Notes: a model not told the origin generated them from the sequence alone. A stretch of 64,000 nt of DNA from Streptomyces nymphaeiformis (GCF_014203895.1 NZ_JACHJY010000008.1:62001-126000); one strand, 5' to 3'. Positions 16,506 through 25,190 are shown, numbered from the stretch's first letter. Translations and numbers: made by a program.

Positions 16506-17120
16506 TCACTCCAGGTGGGACAGATCCGCCTCCGTGTCGATGTCGTACGGCTCGGCCACATCCGAACAGTCCACCGGGGTGATCGCATCCCGGTGTGCCG
16601 CCAGATAGTCCCGCGCCCCCCGGTCGCCCACCGCCGTCTCCGCGATCCCCGTCCAGTGCCCCGCGCCGAACAGCACCGGATGGCCCCGCTGTCCGTCGTA
16701 CGAGGCTGCCGCCAGCGAATCCCGCGATCCGTACGCCGCCCTGACCCTGGCCACCGCCTCCACCCCGATCCCCGGCTGGTCGACCAGGAGGACGAGCGCC
16801 GCGTCCACCCCGCGCGGGTCGGCCGCCAGCGAGGCGAGCCCCGCCCGCAGCGAGGAACCCATCCCCTCCGCCCACTCCGGGTTGTCCACCAGGACGCACC
16901 CGGGCAGCTCAGCCCGCTCCCGTACGGCATCCGCCGACGCCCCGAGCACCACGTGCACCACCTCGCAACCGGCCCCGCGCAGCACCCCCACGGCATGCTC
17001 GACCAGCGGCCGCCCCCGATGGGAGAGGAGTGCTTTCGGACGCCCCCCGAGCCGCCTTCCACCCCCGGCGGCGAGCAGCAGTCCGGCGACGACGGGGGTT
17101 CGATCTTCCGCAGCTGTCAT
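16506..17120 (-). CDS. MobA-like molybdenum cofactor nucleotidyltransferase (probable MocA type)
   Basis: 204 residues. LLLAAGGGRRLGGRPKALL at residues 14-32 is the nucleotide-binding GxGxRxGxPKxLL motif of MobA-like NTP transferases. LVDNPEWAEGMGSSLRAGL and LVDQPGIG match the MocA (CTP:molybdopterin cytidylyltransferase) branch. It would finish the molybdopterin cytosine dinucleotide cofactor for a xanthine dehydrogenase-type enzyme, which produces the urate that the uricase operon consumes. That makes its position between aceB and the purine genes sensible. The ATG at 17120 with AGGTGG is preferred over upstream starts. The dehydrogenase itself is not in this window. Confidence 0.75.
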   Translation of the reverse strand: MTAAEDRTPVVAGLLLAAGGGRRLGGRPKALLSHRGRPLVEHAVGVLRGAGCEVVHVVLGASADAVRERAELPGCVLVDNPEWAEGMGSSLRAGLASLAADPRGVDAALVLLVDQPGIGVEAVARVRAAYGSRDSLAAASYDGQRGHPVLFGAGHWTGIAETAVGDRGARDYLAAHRDAITPVDCSDVAEPYDIDTEADLSHLE

Positions 17121-17306
17121 GCCACCTGCATACCTCATCCGGCCGAATCACACGGTCGCCTGAATTCCGACCACCAAGGGTGGCGCGCCGGGGTGGCGAA
17201 GGAGTTAACTGGCCCGCGGCTCACGGCGCCCGATCGCCGCCCGGGGGGTCGGCTCGGGGTGTCCGGAGCGGAGTTCTGCGCACATCGTCGTGCGAGGGGG
17301 AGATCC

Positions 17307-17624
17307 ATGTTGCGAAGCGTGGGGCAGAGGCGAGTGACCGGCGAGGGCATGGACCCCAGGGTGGCCGAACTGCGGTCCGCCGTGTCCCGGCTCCGGCGCG
17401 AACTGGCCGCGCTCCGGACCGATTTCGCCGACCGTGGCATCGCCGAGGACGAGCTCGCCGCGCTGGACGCCATGGCGCTCAGCGGCGACCCCGAGGTACG
17501 GCGGCTGCGCCGCTCGCTGCTGCTCGTCGCGGGCTGCGTCGGCTCCGTCAGCGCCCTCGCCGAGGCGCTCGCCGGCGTCCGTCGGGCCGTCGAGCTCTTC
17601 GGGCCCCCGCAGCCCGGGCAGTAG
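17307..17624 (+). CDS. DUF5955-like small coiled-coil protein
   Basis: 105 residues from the ATG at 17307 with GGGGGAG 4 bases ahead. A heptad-like helical stretch (VAELRSAVSRLRRELAALRT, residues about 17-36) is followed by DELAALDAMALSGDPEVRRL and a hydrophobic helix LLLVAGCVGSVSALAEALAGV. This fits the small Streptomyces family DUF5955, often encoded near regulators and of unknown function. It is in the same direction as the large LuxR regulator that follows and may be co-transcribed with it. Confidence 0.6.
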   Translation: MLRSVGQRRVTGEGMDPRVAELRSAVSRLRRELAALRTDFADRGIAEDELAALDAMALSGDPEVRRLRRSLLLVAGCVGSVSALAEALAGVRRAVELFGPPQPGQ

Positions 17625-17781
17625 GCCCGCCACCGGGCCCTTCCGGGTACCCCGGAGGGGGATCCTCCGGGTACCCCACAGGGGCCTGCGGGGCTCTGTG
17701 CGGTGGCCGAACCGGGGAGAAGGCTTCCATCCTGAGGGAGGGTTCCGCCTCGGCGGTCCCGGCCGGAAGGTGGTGGTGGAC

Positions 17782-20736
17782 GTGGCGGCCACGGGTGGTG
17801 ACGACGACGAGCGGGACGAACCGCGACCCGGCAGGGCCGGCGAGCGGAACGCCGTGCTCCCAGGGGGCGCCGGTGGGCGGGATGCCCCGCTCCCGGGCGG
17901 CGTCGGCGACCGCCCCGCCCCGTTGCCAGGCCGCGCCGGTGAGCCGGATGCCCCGTTCCCGAGCGGCGCCGGCGGCAGCCCGGCCCCGCTCTCCGGCGCC
18001 GGCGACCGCCCCGCCCCGTTCCCGAGAGGTGTCGGCGGCAGCCCGGCCCCGTTCCCCGGCGTCGGCGACCGCCCCGCCCCTCTCTCCGCTGCCGTCGACC
18101 CGCTGGGCGATCCGTTCCTGCAGACGCGGTTCGCCCTGCCGAGTCGCCCCGGGACGTTTCTGCGTCGTGAGCGGCTGGTCGGGCGGCTCGGGCAGGCGCT
18201 GTCGACCCCGCTGACCGTGGTCAACGGCAGCGCGGGGGCCGGGAAGACCCTCCTGGTCGCCGACTGGGCCGCGCACCTCGGGCAGCCGGTCGCCTGGCTG
18301 ACGCTCGACGCCGCCGTGGACGGCCCCGGGATGTTCTGGGCCCAGCTGCTGCAGTCCCTGAACGCCGCCGGCGTGCCCGTACCCGCCGCGATCGGCTTCC
18401 CCGCCGACGCGACCAGGGCCCATCACACCCTCCTCAGCCGGATCGCCTCGGAACTCGCCGGGCGCGACCGGCCCGTCACCGTGGTGATCGACGAGTTCGA
18501 CGAGGTGGCCGACCCCGAGGTCGCACGGCAGCTGGAGTTCGTCCTGCGGCACGCCAGGCCGGGACTGCGCCTCGTCCTCGTCAGCCGCAGCGAGCCCCTC
18601 CTCCCGCTCCACCGCTACCGGGCGGCCGGGGAGATGACCGAGATCCGGGACGCCGAGCTGGCCTTCACCACCGAGGAGGCGGTCGAGCTCCTCGACCTGC
18701 ACGGCCTGTCGCTGTCCGTCCCGGTGGCCGAGGCGCTGGTGGAGCGCACCCGGGGATGGGCGGCGGGCCTCCGGCTGAGCGCCCTGGCGGCGCGGGCGAG
18801 TCCGGATCCCGAGCTCTACCTGAAGGAGTTCGAGGCGGGACGGAGCACGATCGCCGACTTCCTCCTGGCCGAGGTCCTCGACCGGCAGCCTCCCGAGACC
18901 CAGGACCTGCTCCTGCGGATCAGCGTCCTCGACCGCTTCCGTCCCGACCTGGCGGACGAGCTGACCGGGCGGCGCGACGCCGCGACGATCCTCGCCGGAC
19001 TGCACCGCGCGAACGCCTTCGTCGAGGACTACGGCCACGGCTGGTACCGGCTCCATCCGCTGTTCCGGGAGATACTCCGGGCCCATCTCCGCAGCCGTGC
19101 CCCCGGCCTCGAACCCCGGCTGCACCACCGCGCCGCGCACTGGCTCCGGCGCTCCGGCACGCTGCGCGAGATGCTGGTCCACGGCGCCGCCGCGCGGGAC
19201 TGGACGTACCTCGCCGGCGCCCTGGTCGAGGATCTCGCGATCGGGCAGCTCCTCACCGGCCTGGGCTCCGGAGAGCCCGTGGACTGGTTCGCCGCGATGG
19301 AGGGGGAGACACCCGACGCGGCCACGAACCTCGTCCGCGCCGCGTGCGAGCTGTCCCGGACGCACCGGTCCGACCGGTCGGACCGGGCGGCCCTCGAACG
19401 CGGCACGGCGCACCTCCGCCTGGCGGCCGAACAACTGTCGGTCGAGGGCCGCGGCACCCCCGCGGCCCTGCTGAGCCACGCCCTCCTGGGGGCACTGGCC
19501 GGGCGGCTCTCCGGCTCGGCGCATCTGGCCGAACAGGCCACCCGGTCGGCCCGCCGCCTGATGGAGCGGATGCCCTCCCGGCTCCTCGACGCGCACCCGG
19601 AACTCCGCGCCCTGCTGCTGACCCACGTGGGCGCGGCCCGGCTGTGGGCCGGACGCCTCGACGAGGCCCGGGCCGCCCTCGCCCAGGTGGCCGCCGCCCC
19701 CCGTACGGCCTCCGTCGTGCTCCCGCGGATGGAGGCACTGGAACACCTGGCGCTCGTCGACCACCTCAACGGATGGCCGAGCGCGGCGGAACGCAAGGTG
19801 CTCGCGATGACGGTCGAGGCCGAGCGGTACGGCCTCGGCCGGCCGCAGGGTTCCGGAATCGGACAGCTGGTCCTGGCCGCGGTCGCCCTCGGCCGGGACG
19901 ACGTCGACCGCGCCGAGGCACTCCTCGCCGGGCTGCCCGAGCAGCCGCCGGTGGATCCGGTGGCGGCCGCGACCAGACAGGCCGTCACGGCCGACGTGCT
20001 GCTGGCCCGGGGCCGTACGGGCGCGGCCCTGACCGTCGCGACCCGGCCCGTCCCCGCCGCCGACGTCTCGCCCTGGGCGCGGGGCCGTGCCGCCCTGGCC
20101 GTCGCGGACGCGCACCTGGCCGAGGGCCGCCCGGACGCGGCGGTCGACGTCCTCCGGCAGGTCGCCGGGGACCAGCCGCTGTGCACCGTCGGCACGGCGC
20201 GGGCCCATCTCGCCGCCGGGGACCCCGGCACGGCCCTCGACCTGCTCGAAGGCCTCACGGCCGACGGGCGGTCGGGGCCCGCGGTGGCCGTGCCGGCCGC
20301 GCTGGTACGGGCCCGGGCGGCGGCGCTGAAGGGCGACGCCGCCACCGCCCGCAGGCTGCTCGCGCGGGCTCTCGCCGAGGGCCGCCGCGAGGACCTCAGG
20401 CGCGCCTTCCGGGACGCCGGGCCCTGGGCCGGGCCCTTCCTGGCGGAGCCCCCGCTGCGCGCGCTGGCCGCCGGGTGGCTCGTACCCGAACCGCAGCCAC
20501 CCGGCGAACCGGCCGGCGGCGGACACGGGGCCGTGACGCCGACGGAGGAGCTCACCGGACGGGAACGCGAGGTCCTGGAGCGGCTCGCCGGGGCGATGTC
20601 GACCGAGGACATCGCCGCCGACCTGTACGTGTCCGTGAACACGGTGAAGACCCACCTCAAGGCCGTCTACCGGAAGCTGTCGGTGCACCGCCGCAACGAC
20701 GCCGTCCGCCGCGCCCGCGAGCTGCGGCTGCTGTGA
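17782..20736 (+). CDS. Large ATP-binding LuxR family regulator (LAL/MalT type) with decapeptide-repeat N-terminus
   Basis: About 984 residues if the start is GTG 17782 (GGAAGG about 11 bases ahead; GTG 17770 and 17776 are alternatives). Residues about 1-110 are eight imperfect 10-11 residue repeats of the form G-x-G-D/G-R/S-P-A-P-L/F-P. An MalT/NACHT-like ATPase domain follows, with Walker A NGSAGAGKT (about residue 150) and a DEFDE Walker-B-like motif. Then come helical repeats and a C-terminal LuxR helix-turn-helix beginning LTGREREVLERLA with VSVNTVKTHLKAVYRKL. Such proteins bind an inducer and activate transcription. The next gene, a drug-efflux MFS, starts 140 bp downstream and is the natural candidate target. 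Confidence 0.82.
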   Translation: MAATGGDDDERDEPRPGRAGERNAVLPGGAGGRDAPLPGGVGDRPAPLPGRAGEPDAPFPSGAGGSPAPLSGAGDRPAPFPRGVGGSPAPFPGVGDRPAPLSAAVDPLGDPFLQTRFALPSRPGTFLRRERLVGRLGQALSTPLTVVNGSAGAGKTLLVADWAAHLGQPVAWLTLDAAVDGPGMFWAQLLQSLNAAGVPVPAAIGFPADATRAHHTLLSRIASELAGRDRPVTVVIDEFDEVADPEVARQLEFVLRHARPGLRLVLVSRSEPLLPLHRYRAAGEMTEIRDAELAFTTEEAVELLDLHGLSLSVPVAEALVERTRGWAAGLRLSALAARASPDPELYLKEFEAGRSTIADFLLAEVLDRQPPETQDLLLRISVLDRFRPDLADELTGRRDAATILAGLHRANAFVEDYGHGWYRLHPLFREILRAHLRSRAPGLEPRLHHRAAHWLRRSGTLREMLVHGAAARDWTYLAGALVEDLAIGQLLTGLGSGEPVDWFAAMEGETPDAATNLVRAACELSRTHRSDRSDRAALERGTAHLRLAAEQLSVEGRGTPAALLSHALLGALAGRLSGSAHLAEQATRSARRLMERMPSRLLDAHPELRALLLTHVGAARLWAGRLDEARAALAQVAAAPRTASVVLPRMEALEHLALVDHLNGWPSAAERKVLAMTVEAERYGLGRPQGSGIGQLVLAAVALGRDDVDRAEALLAGLPEQPPVDPVAAATRQAVTADVLLARGRTGAALTVATRPVPAADVSPWARGRAALAVADAHLAEGRPDAAVDVLRQVAGDQPLCTVGTARAHLAAGDPGTALDLLEGLTADGRSGPAVAVPAALVRARAAALKGDAATARRLLARALAEGRREDLRRAFRDAGPWAGPFLAEPPLRALAAGWLVPEPQPPGEPAGGGHGAVTPTEELTGREREVLERLAGAMSTEDIAADLYVSVNTVKTHLKAVYRKLSVHRRNDAVRRARELRLL

Positions 20737-20758
20737 CGTCCCGCCCCCACCGCGCCCT

Positions 20759-20777
20759 CTCACCCGCGGCGGGTGAG
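20759..20777. terminator. 19-bp palindrome between LuxR regulator and MFS gene
   Basis: CTCACCCGC and GCGGGTGAG flank a single central G, a perfect inverted repeat 22 bp after the stop codon. The loop is too small for an ideal terminator, so it could equally be an operator for the MFS gene. Confidence 0.5.
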
Positions 20778-20875
20778 GCGGCCGGCGGCCGTCCGGGATG
20801 TGATGGCGACGAGGGCGGGCTCACTCCCTCCGCTGCCGCCGGACACCGGCGGCCAGGCCCGGCGAGGTGGCGACC

Positions 20876-22525
20876 GTGAAGAAATGGCGCGCTCTGATCG
20901 TGCTCGGGACGGCCCAGTTCCTGATGGTCCTGGACACGTCCGTCATGAACGTCTCCATCAGCCAGCTGGTCGAGGACTTCGACACCGAGGTGACCGCCAT
21001 CCAGGCCGTCATCACCCTGTACGCCCTCGTCATGGCCGCCTTCATGCTCATCGGAGGCAGGTTCGGGGACGTCCTGGGCCGACGCCGCGTCTTCCTGATC
21101 GGCATGGCGGTCTACGGAGTCGGCTCGGGCCTGACCGCCGTCGCGCCCACCCTCTGGGTCCTGACCCTGGGGTGGTCGATCATCGAGGGGCTCGGCGCCG
21201 CCCTGGTGCTCCCGTCCATGGCGGCCCTCGTCGCCGAGTCGTACCGGGGCCGCGACCGCTCCGTCGCGTACGGCGTCGTCGGCGGCCTGGCAGGTGCCGG
21301 CATCGCGGTCGGTCCGCTGCTCGGCGGCTGGGTGACGACGTACCTCACCTGGCGCCTGGTCTTCGCGGGCGAGGTCGTCGTGGTCCTCGCCGTACTGCTC
21401 CTGCGGCGGGCGATCCCCGAAACGCCCCCGCCGAGCCGGCGTCCCGGCCTGGACGTCGTCGGCGCCGTGCTGTCGGCGGCCGGCCTGGGGCTCGGCGTGC
21501 TCGGCGTGCTGCAGAGCGGCACCTGGGGATGGGTCGAGCCGCGCAACCCGCCCTTCACCGTCTTCGGCTTCTCCCCCACCCTGTTCGTGATCGGGGCCGG
21601 CGTGGTGATCCTGTTCCTCTTCCGGGTCTGGGAGGAGCGGCGGGAGGCCCAGGGCGCCGACCCCCTGGTCCATCTGGCCCTCTTCAAGAGACCCGCCCTG
21701 CGCTCGGGGCTGATGACCCTGCTGAGCCAGAACCTCATCCTGCTGGGGCTGTTCTTCACCATCCCGCTCTACCTGCAGGTGGTGCAGGGGCTCGACGCCT
21801 TCGAGACGGGACTGCGGCTGCTGCCGGTCTCCATCACCATGCTCGCGGCCTCCCTGGGCGCGGCGAAACTCGGGCGCAGGCTGGGCCCGCGGAGGATCGT
21901 ACGGACAGCCCTCCTGCTGCTCCTCGCCGCCATCGTCTGGCTCCTCGGCACCATCGACCCCGTCATCGACGACGCCCAGTTCTTCTGGGCCATGGCGCTC
22001 CTCGGCCTCGGCATGGGGCTGCTCGCCTCGCAGCTCGGCAACGTCGTCCAGTCCAGCGTGGGGGAGCGGGAGCGCAGCGAGGTCGGAGGTCTGCAGTTCA
22101 CCGCCCAGAACCTGGGGTCCGCGCTCGGCACGGCCCTCATCGGATCCCTGCTGATCGGAGCCCTGGCCCAGGCCTTCACCACCGAGGTGGAGAAGGACCC
22201 GAGGCTCTCGGAGGAGGCGCGCGCGCAGACCAGCGTCGCCCTGGAGGCCGGGATCAGCTTCGTCCCGACCGACCAGGTCCGCTCGGCGGCGGAGAGCGCG
22301 GGGCTTCCGCCGCAGGAGGTGGACGCCGTCACCGACTCCTACGCCTCGGCCCAGCTCGACGGCCTCAAGGCGGCCATCCTCGCGACCGGGGGCATCACCC
22401 TGCTGAGCCTGCTGGTGACACGAGGGCTGCCCGGCGCCGGCGAGACCGGGGGCGCGGGCCGTGACCGGGCCGCGGCCGGCCCCACCCCGCCGGAGACGCC
22501 GGAGACGCCGGAGCCCCGCCCGTGA
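20876..22525 (+). CDS. MFS drug:H+ antiporter, 14-TM DHA2 (EmrB/QacA) family
   Basis: 549 residues from GTG 20876 (GAGGTGG 6 bases ahead), or 552 from GTG 20867. About 14 hydrophobic segments. FLMVLDTSVMNVSISQL in TM1 is the motif D1 of DHA2 exporters, and GGRFGDVLGRRRVF is motif A. The long C-terminal periplasmic loop and final TM fit QacA/EmrB-type proteins. It would export hydrophobic or cationic compounds using the proton gradient. It lies immediately downstream of the LuxR ATPase regulator in the same direction, with a palindrome between, so control by that regulator is plausible but unproven. A hairpin (22527-22543) follows the stop. Confidence 0.9.
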   Translation: MKKWRALIVLGTAQFLMVLDTSVMNVSISQLVEDFDTEVTAIQAVITLYALVMAAFMLIGGRFGDVLGRRRVFLIGMAVYGVGSGLTAVAPTLWVLTLGWSIIEGLGAALVLPSMAALVAESYRGRDRSVAYGVVGGLAGAGIAVGPLLGGWVTTYLTWRLVFAGEVVVVLAVLLLRRAIPETPPPSRRPGLDVVGAVLSAAGLGLGVLGVLQSGTWGWVEPRNPPFTVFGFSPTLFVIGAGVVILFLFRVWEERREAQGADPLVHLALFKRPALRSGLMTLLSQNLILLGLFFTIPLYLQVVQGLDAFETGLRLLPVSITMLAASLGAAKLGRRLGPRRIVRTALLLLLAAIVWLLGTIDPVIDDAQFFWAMALLGLGMGLLASQLGNVVQSSVGERERSEVGGLQFTAQNLGSALGTALIGSLLIGALAQAFTTEVEKDPRLSEEARAQTSVALEAGISFVPTDQVRSAAESAGLPPQEVDAVTDSYASAQLDGLKAAILATGGITLLSLLVTRGLPGAGETGGAGRDRAAAGPTPPETPETPEPRP

Positions 22526-22526
22526 A

Positions 22527-22543
22527 TCACCCGTGCAGGGTGA
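22527..22543 (+). terminator. Short hairpin after the MFS gene
   Basis: TCACCC (22527-22532) pairs with GGGTGA (22538-22543) around a 5-nt loop, two bases after the stop. The stem is only 6 bp, so it is a weak terminator candidate. Confidence 0.4.
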
Positions 22544-22623
22544 GGCCGGCGGGGACACGGAGGCGGACTCTGGACGCAAGGGCCGACCGGCCCGGTGACA
22601 GCCACTTCCGGGAGGGGCACGTC

Positions 22624-22830
22624 ATGCAGCACGAGCAGTGCGAGATCCGCGTCGACGGGCTCATGTCGGAGACGCTGATCGGATCGTTCCCGGAGCTGGA
22701 GCACGTGGTGGTCTCCGGCCAGACGCTGCTGTACGGCCCCCTCCTCGACGAGGCCCACCTCTACGGCCTGCTGGCCCGCCTCCAGTCGCTCGGACTGCAC
22801 GTGGTGGAACTGCGGCGGCTGCCGGAGTGA
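22624..22830 (+). CDS. Small hypothetical protein (68 aa)
   Basis: 68 residues from the ATG at 22624, preceded by GGGAGGGG. Sequence features are QCEIRVDGLMSETLIGSFPE near the start and GLHVVELRRLPE at the end. The alternation of beta-like strands and a helix (LLYGPLLDEAHLYGLLARLQ) suggests a compact ferredoxin-like fold. It has no cysteine pair, signal peptide or membrane segment. Proteins of this size with GQTLLYGPLLDEAHLYGLL are common in Streptomyces but uncharacterised. It is the first of four genes in the same direction (22624-24220), probably one transcript. Confidence 0.65.
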   Translation: MQHEQCEIRVDGLMSETLIGSFPELEHVVVSGQTLLYGPLLDEAHLYGLLARLQSLGLHVVELRRLPE

Positions 22831-22888
22831 CCGAGGGGAGTCCCGGCGGGATCCCGACGGGAGAAGGACCCGGAAACGGAGCACGGAC

Positions 22889-23353
22889 ATGGACACACCG
22901 ACGTACCTCGCCTACGACTACCCGCTGCTGAGCATGTTCTGGACCATGCTCTGGATCTTCCTGTGGATCCTCTGGTTCATCCTGCTGTTCCGGATCATCG
23001 CCGACATCTTCCGCGACGACTCCATGAACGGCTGGGGCAAGGGCGGCTGGCTCGCCTTCGTCATCCTGCTGCCGTTCCTCGGCGTCCTCGTGTACGTGAT
23101 CGCCCGCGGCAAGAGCATGGGCGGCAGGGAGATCGCGCACGCCCGCGAGAAGCAGCAGGCCTTCGACGCCTACGTCCGCGAGACCGCCGCCGGTGACAGC
23201 CGCCCCAGCCGGGCCGAGGAACTCGGCCGGCTCGCCGAGCTCCGCACCAAGGGCGACATCAGCGAGGAGGAGTTCCAGCGGGCCAAGGCCCTCGTCCTGA
23301 ACGACGACCGTCCGTCCCCGCCCGCCGACACCACCCCCACCGCCCGTCAGTGA
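22889..23353 (+). CDS. SHOCT-domain membrane protein
   Basis: 154 residues, ATG at 22889. Two membrane helices: residues about 12-38 (very Trp/Leu/Ile rich) and about 50-70. A cytoplasmic linker follows and a C-terminal SHOCT motif at about 112-140 (LGRLAELRTKGDISEEEFQR, then AKALVL). SHOCT helices are oligomerisation or linker modules, often found in Streptomyces envelope proteins of unknown function. Its place between a small cytoplasmic protein and another membrane protein suggests a membrane-associated complex or stress-response operon. Nothing points to enzymatic activity. Confidence 0.8.
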   Translation: MDTPTYLAYDYPLLSMFWTMLWIFLWILWFILLFRIIADIFRDDSMNGWGKGGWLAFVILLPFLGVLVYVIARGKSMGGREIAHAREKQQAFDAYVRETAAGDSRPSRAEELGRLAELRTKGDISEEEFQRAKALVLNDDRPSPPADTTPTARQ

Positions 23354-23381
23354 GACGGGCGCGAGGAGAGGAGAGACCGAG

Positions 23382-23807
23382 ATGAGCGCCACGCACACCC
23401 CCCACGCGTCATCGGCGAAATACGCCTGGGCCGGGGGCCTGAGGGTCTTCGCCGCCGTCATGCTCGGCATCGCGGGACTGCTCGCCATCTTCCGCGGCAT
23501 CATGGCCATCGCCGAGGACGACGTCTTCGTCCGCACGCCGAACTACGTCTTCCAGTTCGACCTCACCGGGTGGGGCTGGGTCCATCTCGGCCTGGGCATC
23601 GTCGCCGCGCTCGTCAGCTTCGGGCTCTTCACGGCGGCGGCCTGGGCGCGGTACTCCGGCATCGCCATCGCCGCGCTCGTGATCATCGCGAACTTCCTGT
23701 CGCTGCCGTACTACCCGTGGTGGTCCGTCATCATGATCGCGATGTCCGGCTTCATCATCTGGGCCCTGTGCGTCGACCGGGGCGAGGACGCGGGCGTCGG
23801 GAGGTAG
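23382..23807 (+). CDS. Four-helix membrane protein, DUF7144-like
   Basis: 141 residues, ATG at 23382 with GGAGAG upstream. Four predicted membrane helices: about 21-45, 64-86, 90-108 and 112-133. The segment RGIMAIAEDDVFVRTPNYVF between helices 1 and 2 and DLTGWGWVHLGLG at the start of helix 2 match a widespread actinobacterial membrane family annotated as DUF7144, of unknown function. It starts 28 bp after the SHOCT gene and is followed 2 bp later by the amphi-Trp gene, so it is almost certainly in the same operon. Confidence 0.75.
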   Translation: MSATHTPHASSAKYAWAGGLRVFAAVMLGIAGLLAIFRGIMAIAEDDVFVRTPNYVFQFDLTGWGWVHLGLGIVAALVSFGLFTAAAWARYSGIAIAALVIIANFLSLPYYPWWSVIMIAMSGFIIWALCVDRGEDAGVGR

Positions 23808-23809
23808 TC

Positions 23810-24220
23810 GTGAGCGATCTGAAGTTCGAGCAGAAGAGCGCGATGTCCCGTACCGAGGCCGCGGCGCAGCTGGAGGCGCTCGCCGCGGCGCTCAGGGAGG
23901 GCGGCGAGGCCGACCTCCCGATGGGGCTCGGGGTGCTGAGCCTGAGGATCCCCGACGAACTCCGCACCGAGGTGGAGTTCGAGGTCGGCGACGGCGAGAT
24001 CGAGCTGGAGATCGAGCTGAAGTGGCCGGTGGGCGGGGGCAGGGCGAAGCCGAAGGAGGCGAAGGAGGCGAAGGAGCCGGAGGCCGAGGTCAAGGCCAAG
24101 CCGGAGGCGAAGAAGTCCGTGACCAAGCCGGAGGCGAAGAAGCCCGAGGTCAAGGCGGCGGCCAAGCCCGAGCCGAAGAAGGCCGCCAGGTCCGGGCGCC
24201 CCGCCGCGAAGCGCACATGA
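23810..24220 (+). CDS. Amphi-Trp domain protein with Lys/Ala/Pro-rich tail
   Basis: 136 residues, GTG at 23810, two bases after the previous stop. Residues 1-75 form an amphi-Trp domain: MSDLKFEQKSAMSRTEAAAQL, then VEFEVGDGEIELEIELKW. This family is found near tungsten or cation genes in archaea and scattered in bacteria, and is of unknown function. Residues about 80-136 are a low-complexity tail of KPEAKK/KEAKE repeats resembling histone H1-like or nucleoid-protein tails, ending in RSGRPAAKRT. Such a basic tail could bind DNA or polyanions. Lys codons are unusually dense here compared with neighbours. Confidence 0.75.
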   Translation: MSDLKFEQKSAMSRTEAAAQLEALAAALREGGEADLPMGLGVLSLRIPDELRTEVEFEVGDGEIELEIELKWPVGGGRAKPKEAKEAKEPEAEVKAKPEAKKSVTKPEAKKPEVKAAAKPEPKKAARSGRPAAKRT

Positions 24221-24346
24221 GTCGGGGGGCTCTCGGGGGTCCGAGTGCTCCTGTTTCACCCGCATGACCTGGCCGCCGTGCCGGTGCGGCCCGGCGGGAG
24301 TTGGGTGGAACCGGGACACCCGGACCCCGGAGAAACGGAAACTGCC

Positions 24347-24571
24347 ATGTACGAGATGCACATCGCGCCCGACGACTCCAGCGGACTTCTGGTCTGGCAC
24401 GTGATCGCAAAGGAGGCGGGCAGCAGCCTCTGCGGTCAGCCCGTCGACCGCGGCACGGACGGCGTGCAGACGGACCGGCACTGCCTGTCCTGCATGCGGT
24501 CCTTCCAGGACCTGATGAGCGCCAAGGCCTCGTCGTCGGCCCAGGGCCGGCCGGACGGCCTCACCGCCTGA
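24347..24571 (+). CDS. Small Cys-containing hypothetical protein (74 aa)
   Basis: 74 residues, ATG at 24347 (GGAGAAACGG upstream). SLCG at about 27-30 and the closely spaced HCLSCM at about 45-50 could supply three Cys and a His for a metal site, but the spacing is not that of a known zinc finger. The N-terminal GLLVWHVIAKEAG strand pattern suggests a small beta fold. It converges with the response regulator gene and their 3' ends overlap by 11 bp, so the two transcripts run into each other. No family recognised. Confidence 0.6.
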   Translation: MYEMHIAPDDSSGLLVWHVIAKEAGSSLCGQPVDRGTDGVQTDRHCLSCMRSFQDLMSAKASSSAQGRPDGLTA

Positions 24572-25187
24572 TCAGCCGGCGGGCCGTCGCCGCCGCCACC
24601 GCCGCCGTGCGCGAGTCCACGCCCAGCTTCGCGAAGATGTGGACGAGGTGGGACTTGACCGTCGCCTGGCTCAGGAACAGCGCCTTGCTGATCTGCTGGT
24701 TCGACAGGCCCTCGCCCACCAGCTGGAGCACCTCCAGCTCGCGTTTCGTCAGCGCCTCCGCCGGCGTCCGCATCCGGTCCATCAGCCGGTGCGCGACCGC
24801 CGGCGCGAGCGCCGACTGCCCGGCGGCCGCCGTCCTGACCGCCGCCGCCAGCTCCTCCGGCGGCGCGTCCTTCAGGAGGTAGCCGGAGGCCCCCGCCTCC
24901 ACCGCCGCCAGGATGTCCGCGTCCGTGTCGTACGTCGTCAGGACCAGCACCTTCGGCCCGCCCGGCGCCGCCGTGATCGCCGCCGTCGCCTCCGAGCCGT
25001 GCATCCCGGGGCCGAACTGCAGGTCCATCAGGACCACGTCCACGCCCCCGGCGGCGGCCAGCTCCACCGCGCGCTCGGCGGTGGCCGCCTCGGCGACCAC
25101 CGCGAAGTCCGGCTCGGTGTCGAGGACCGCGCGCAGGCCCGCCCGTACCACCGGGTGGTCGTCGGCGAGGAGGAGTCGGATGGTCAT
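24561..25187 (-). CDS. NarL/LuxR-type response regulator
   Basis: 208 residues. The N-terminal receiver domain (1-120) has the acidic pair in LLLADDHPVV, the phospho-acceptor Asp in VVLMDLQFG and the Lys in YLLKD. The C-terminal LuxR-type helix-turn-helix starts at LTKRELEVLQLVGEG and continues LSQATVKSHLVHIFAKLGV. It pairs with the histidine kinase 3 bp upstream on the same strand. The two are divergent from an FtsX-type ABC exporter, the probable regulatory target. Its 3' end overlaps the small gene at 24347. Confidence 0.93.
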   Translation of the reverse strand: MTIRLLLADDHPVVRAGLRAVLDTEPDFAVVAEAATAERAVELAAAGGVDVVLMDLQFGPGMHGSEATAAITAAPGGPKVLVLTTYDTDADILAAVEAGASGYLLKDAPPEELAAAVRTAAAGQSALAPAVAHRLMDRMRTPAEALTKRELEVLQLVGEGLSNQQISKALFLSQATVKSHLVHIFAKLGVDSRTAAVAAATARRLIRR

Positions 25188-25190
25188 GCT

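Noticed and set aside
17548..20763. 1071-codon minus-strand frame opposite the LuxR ATPase regulator
   Set aside because: The plus-strand frame carries Walker A and LuxR HTH motifs; the minus frame has none and is a shadow.
20759..20777. Palindrome CTCACCCGCGGCGGGTGAG as a firm operator
   Set aside because: A GC-rich palindrome after a stop codon is equally likely to be part of a terminator; with one copy only I could not choose.
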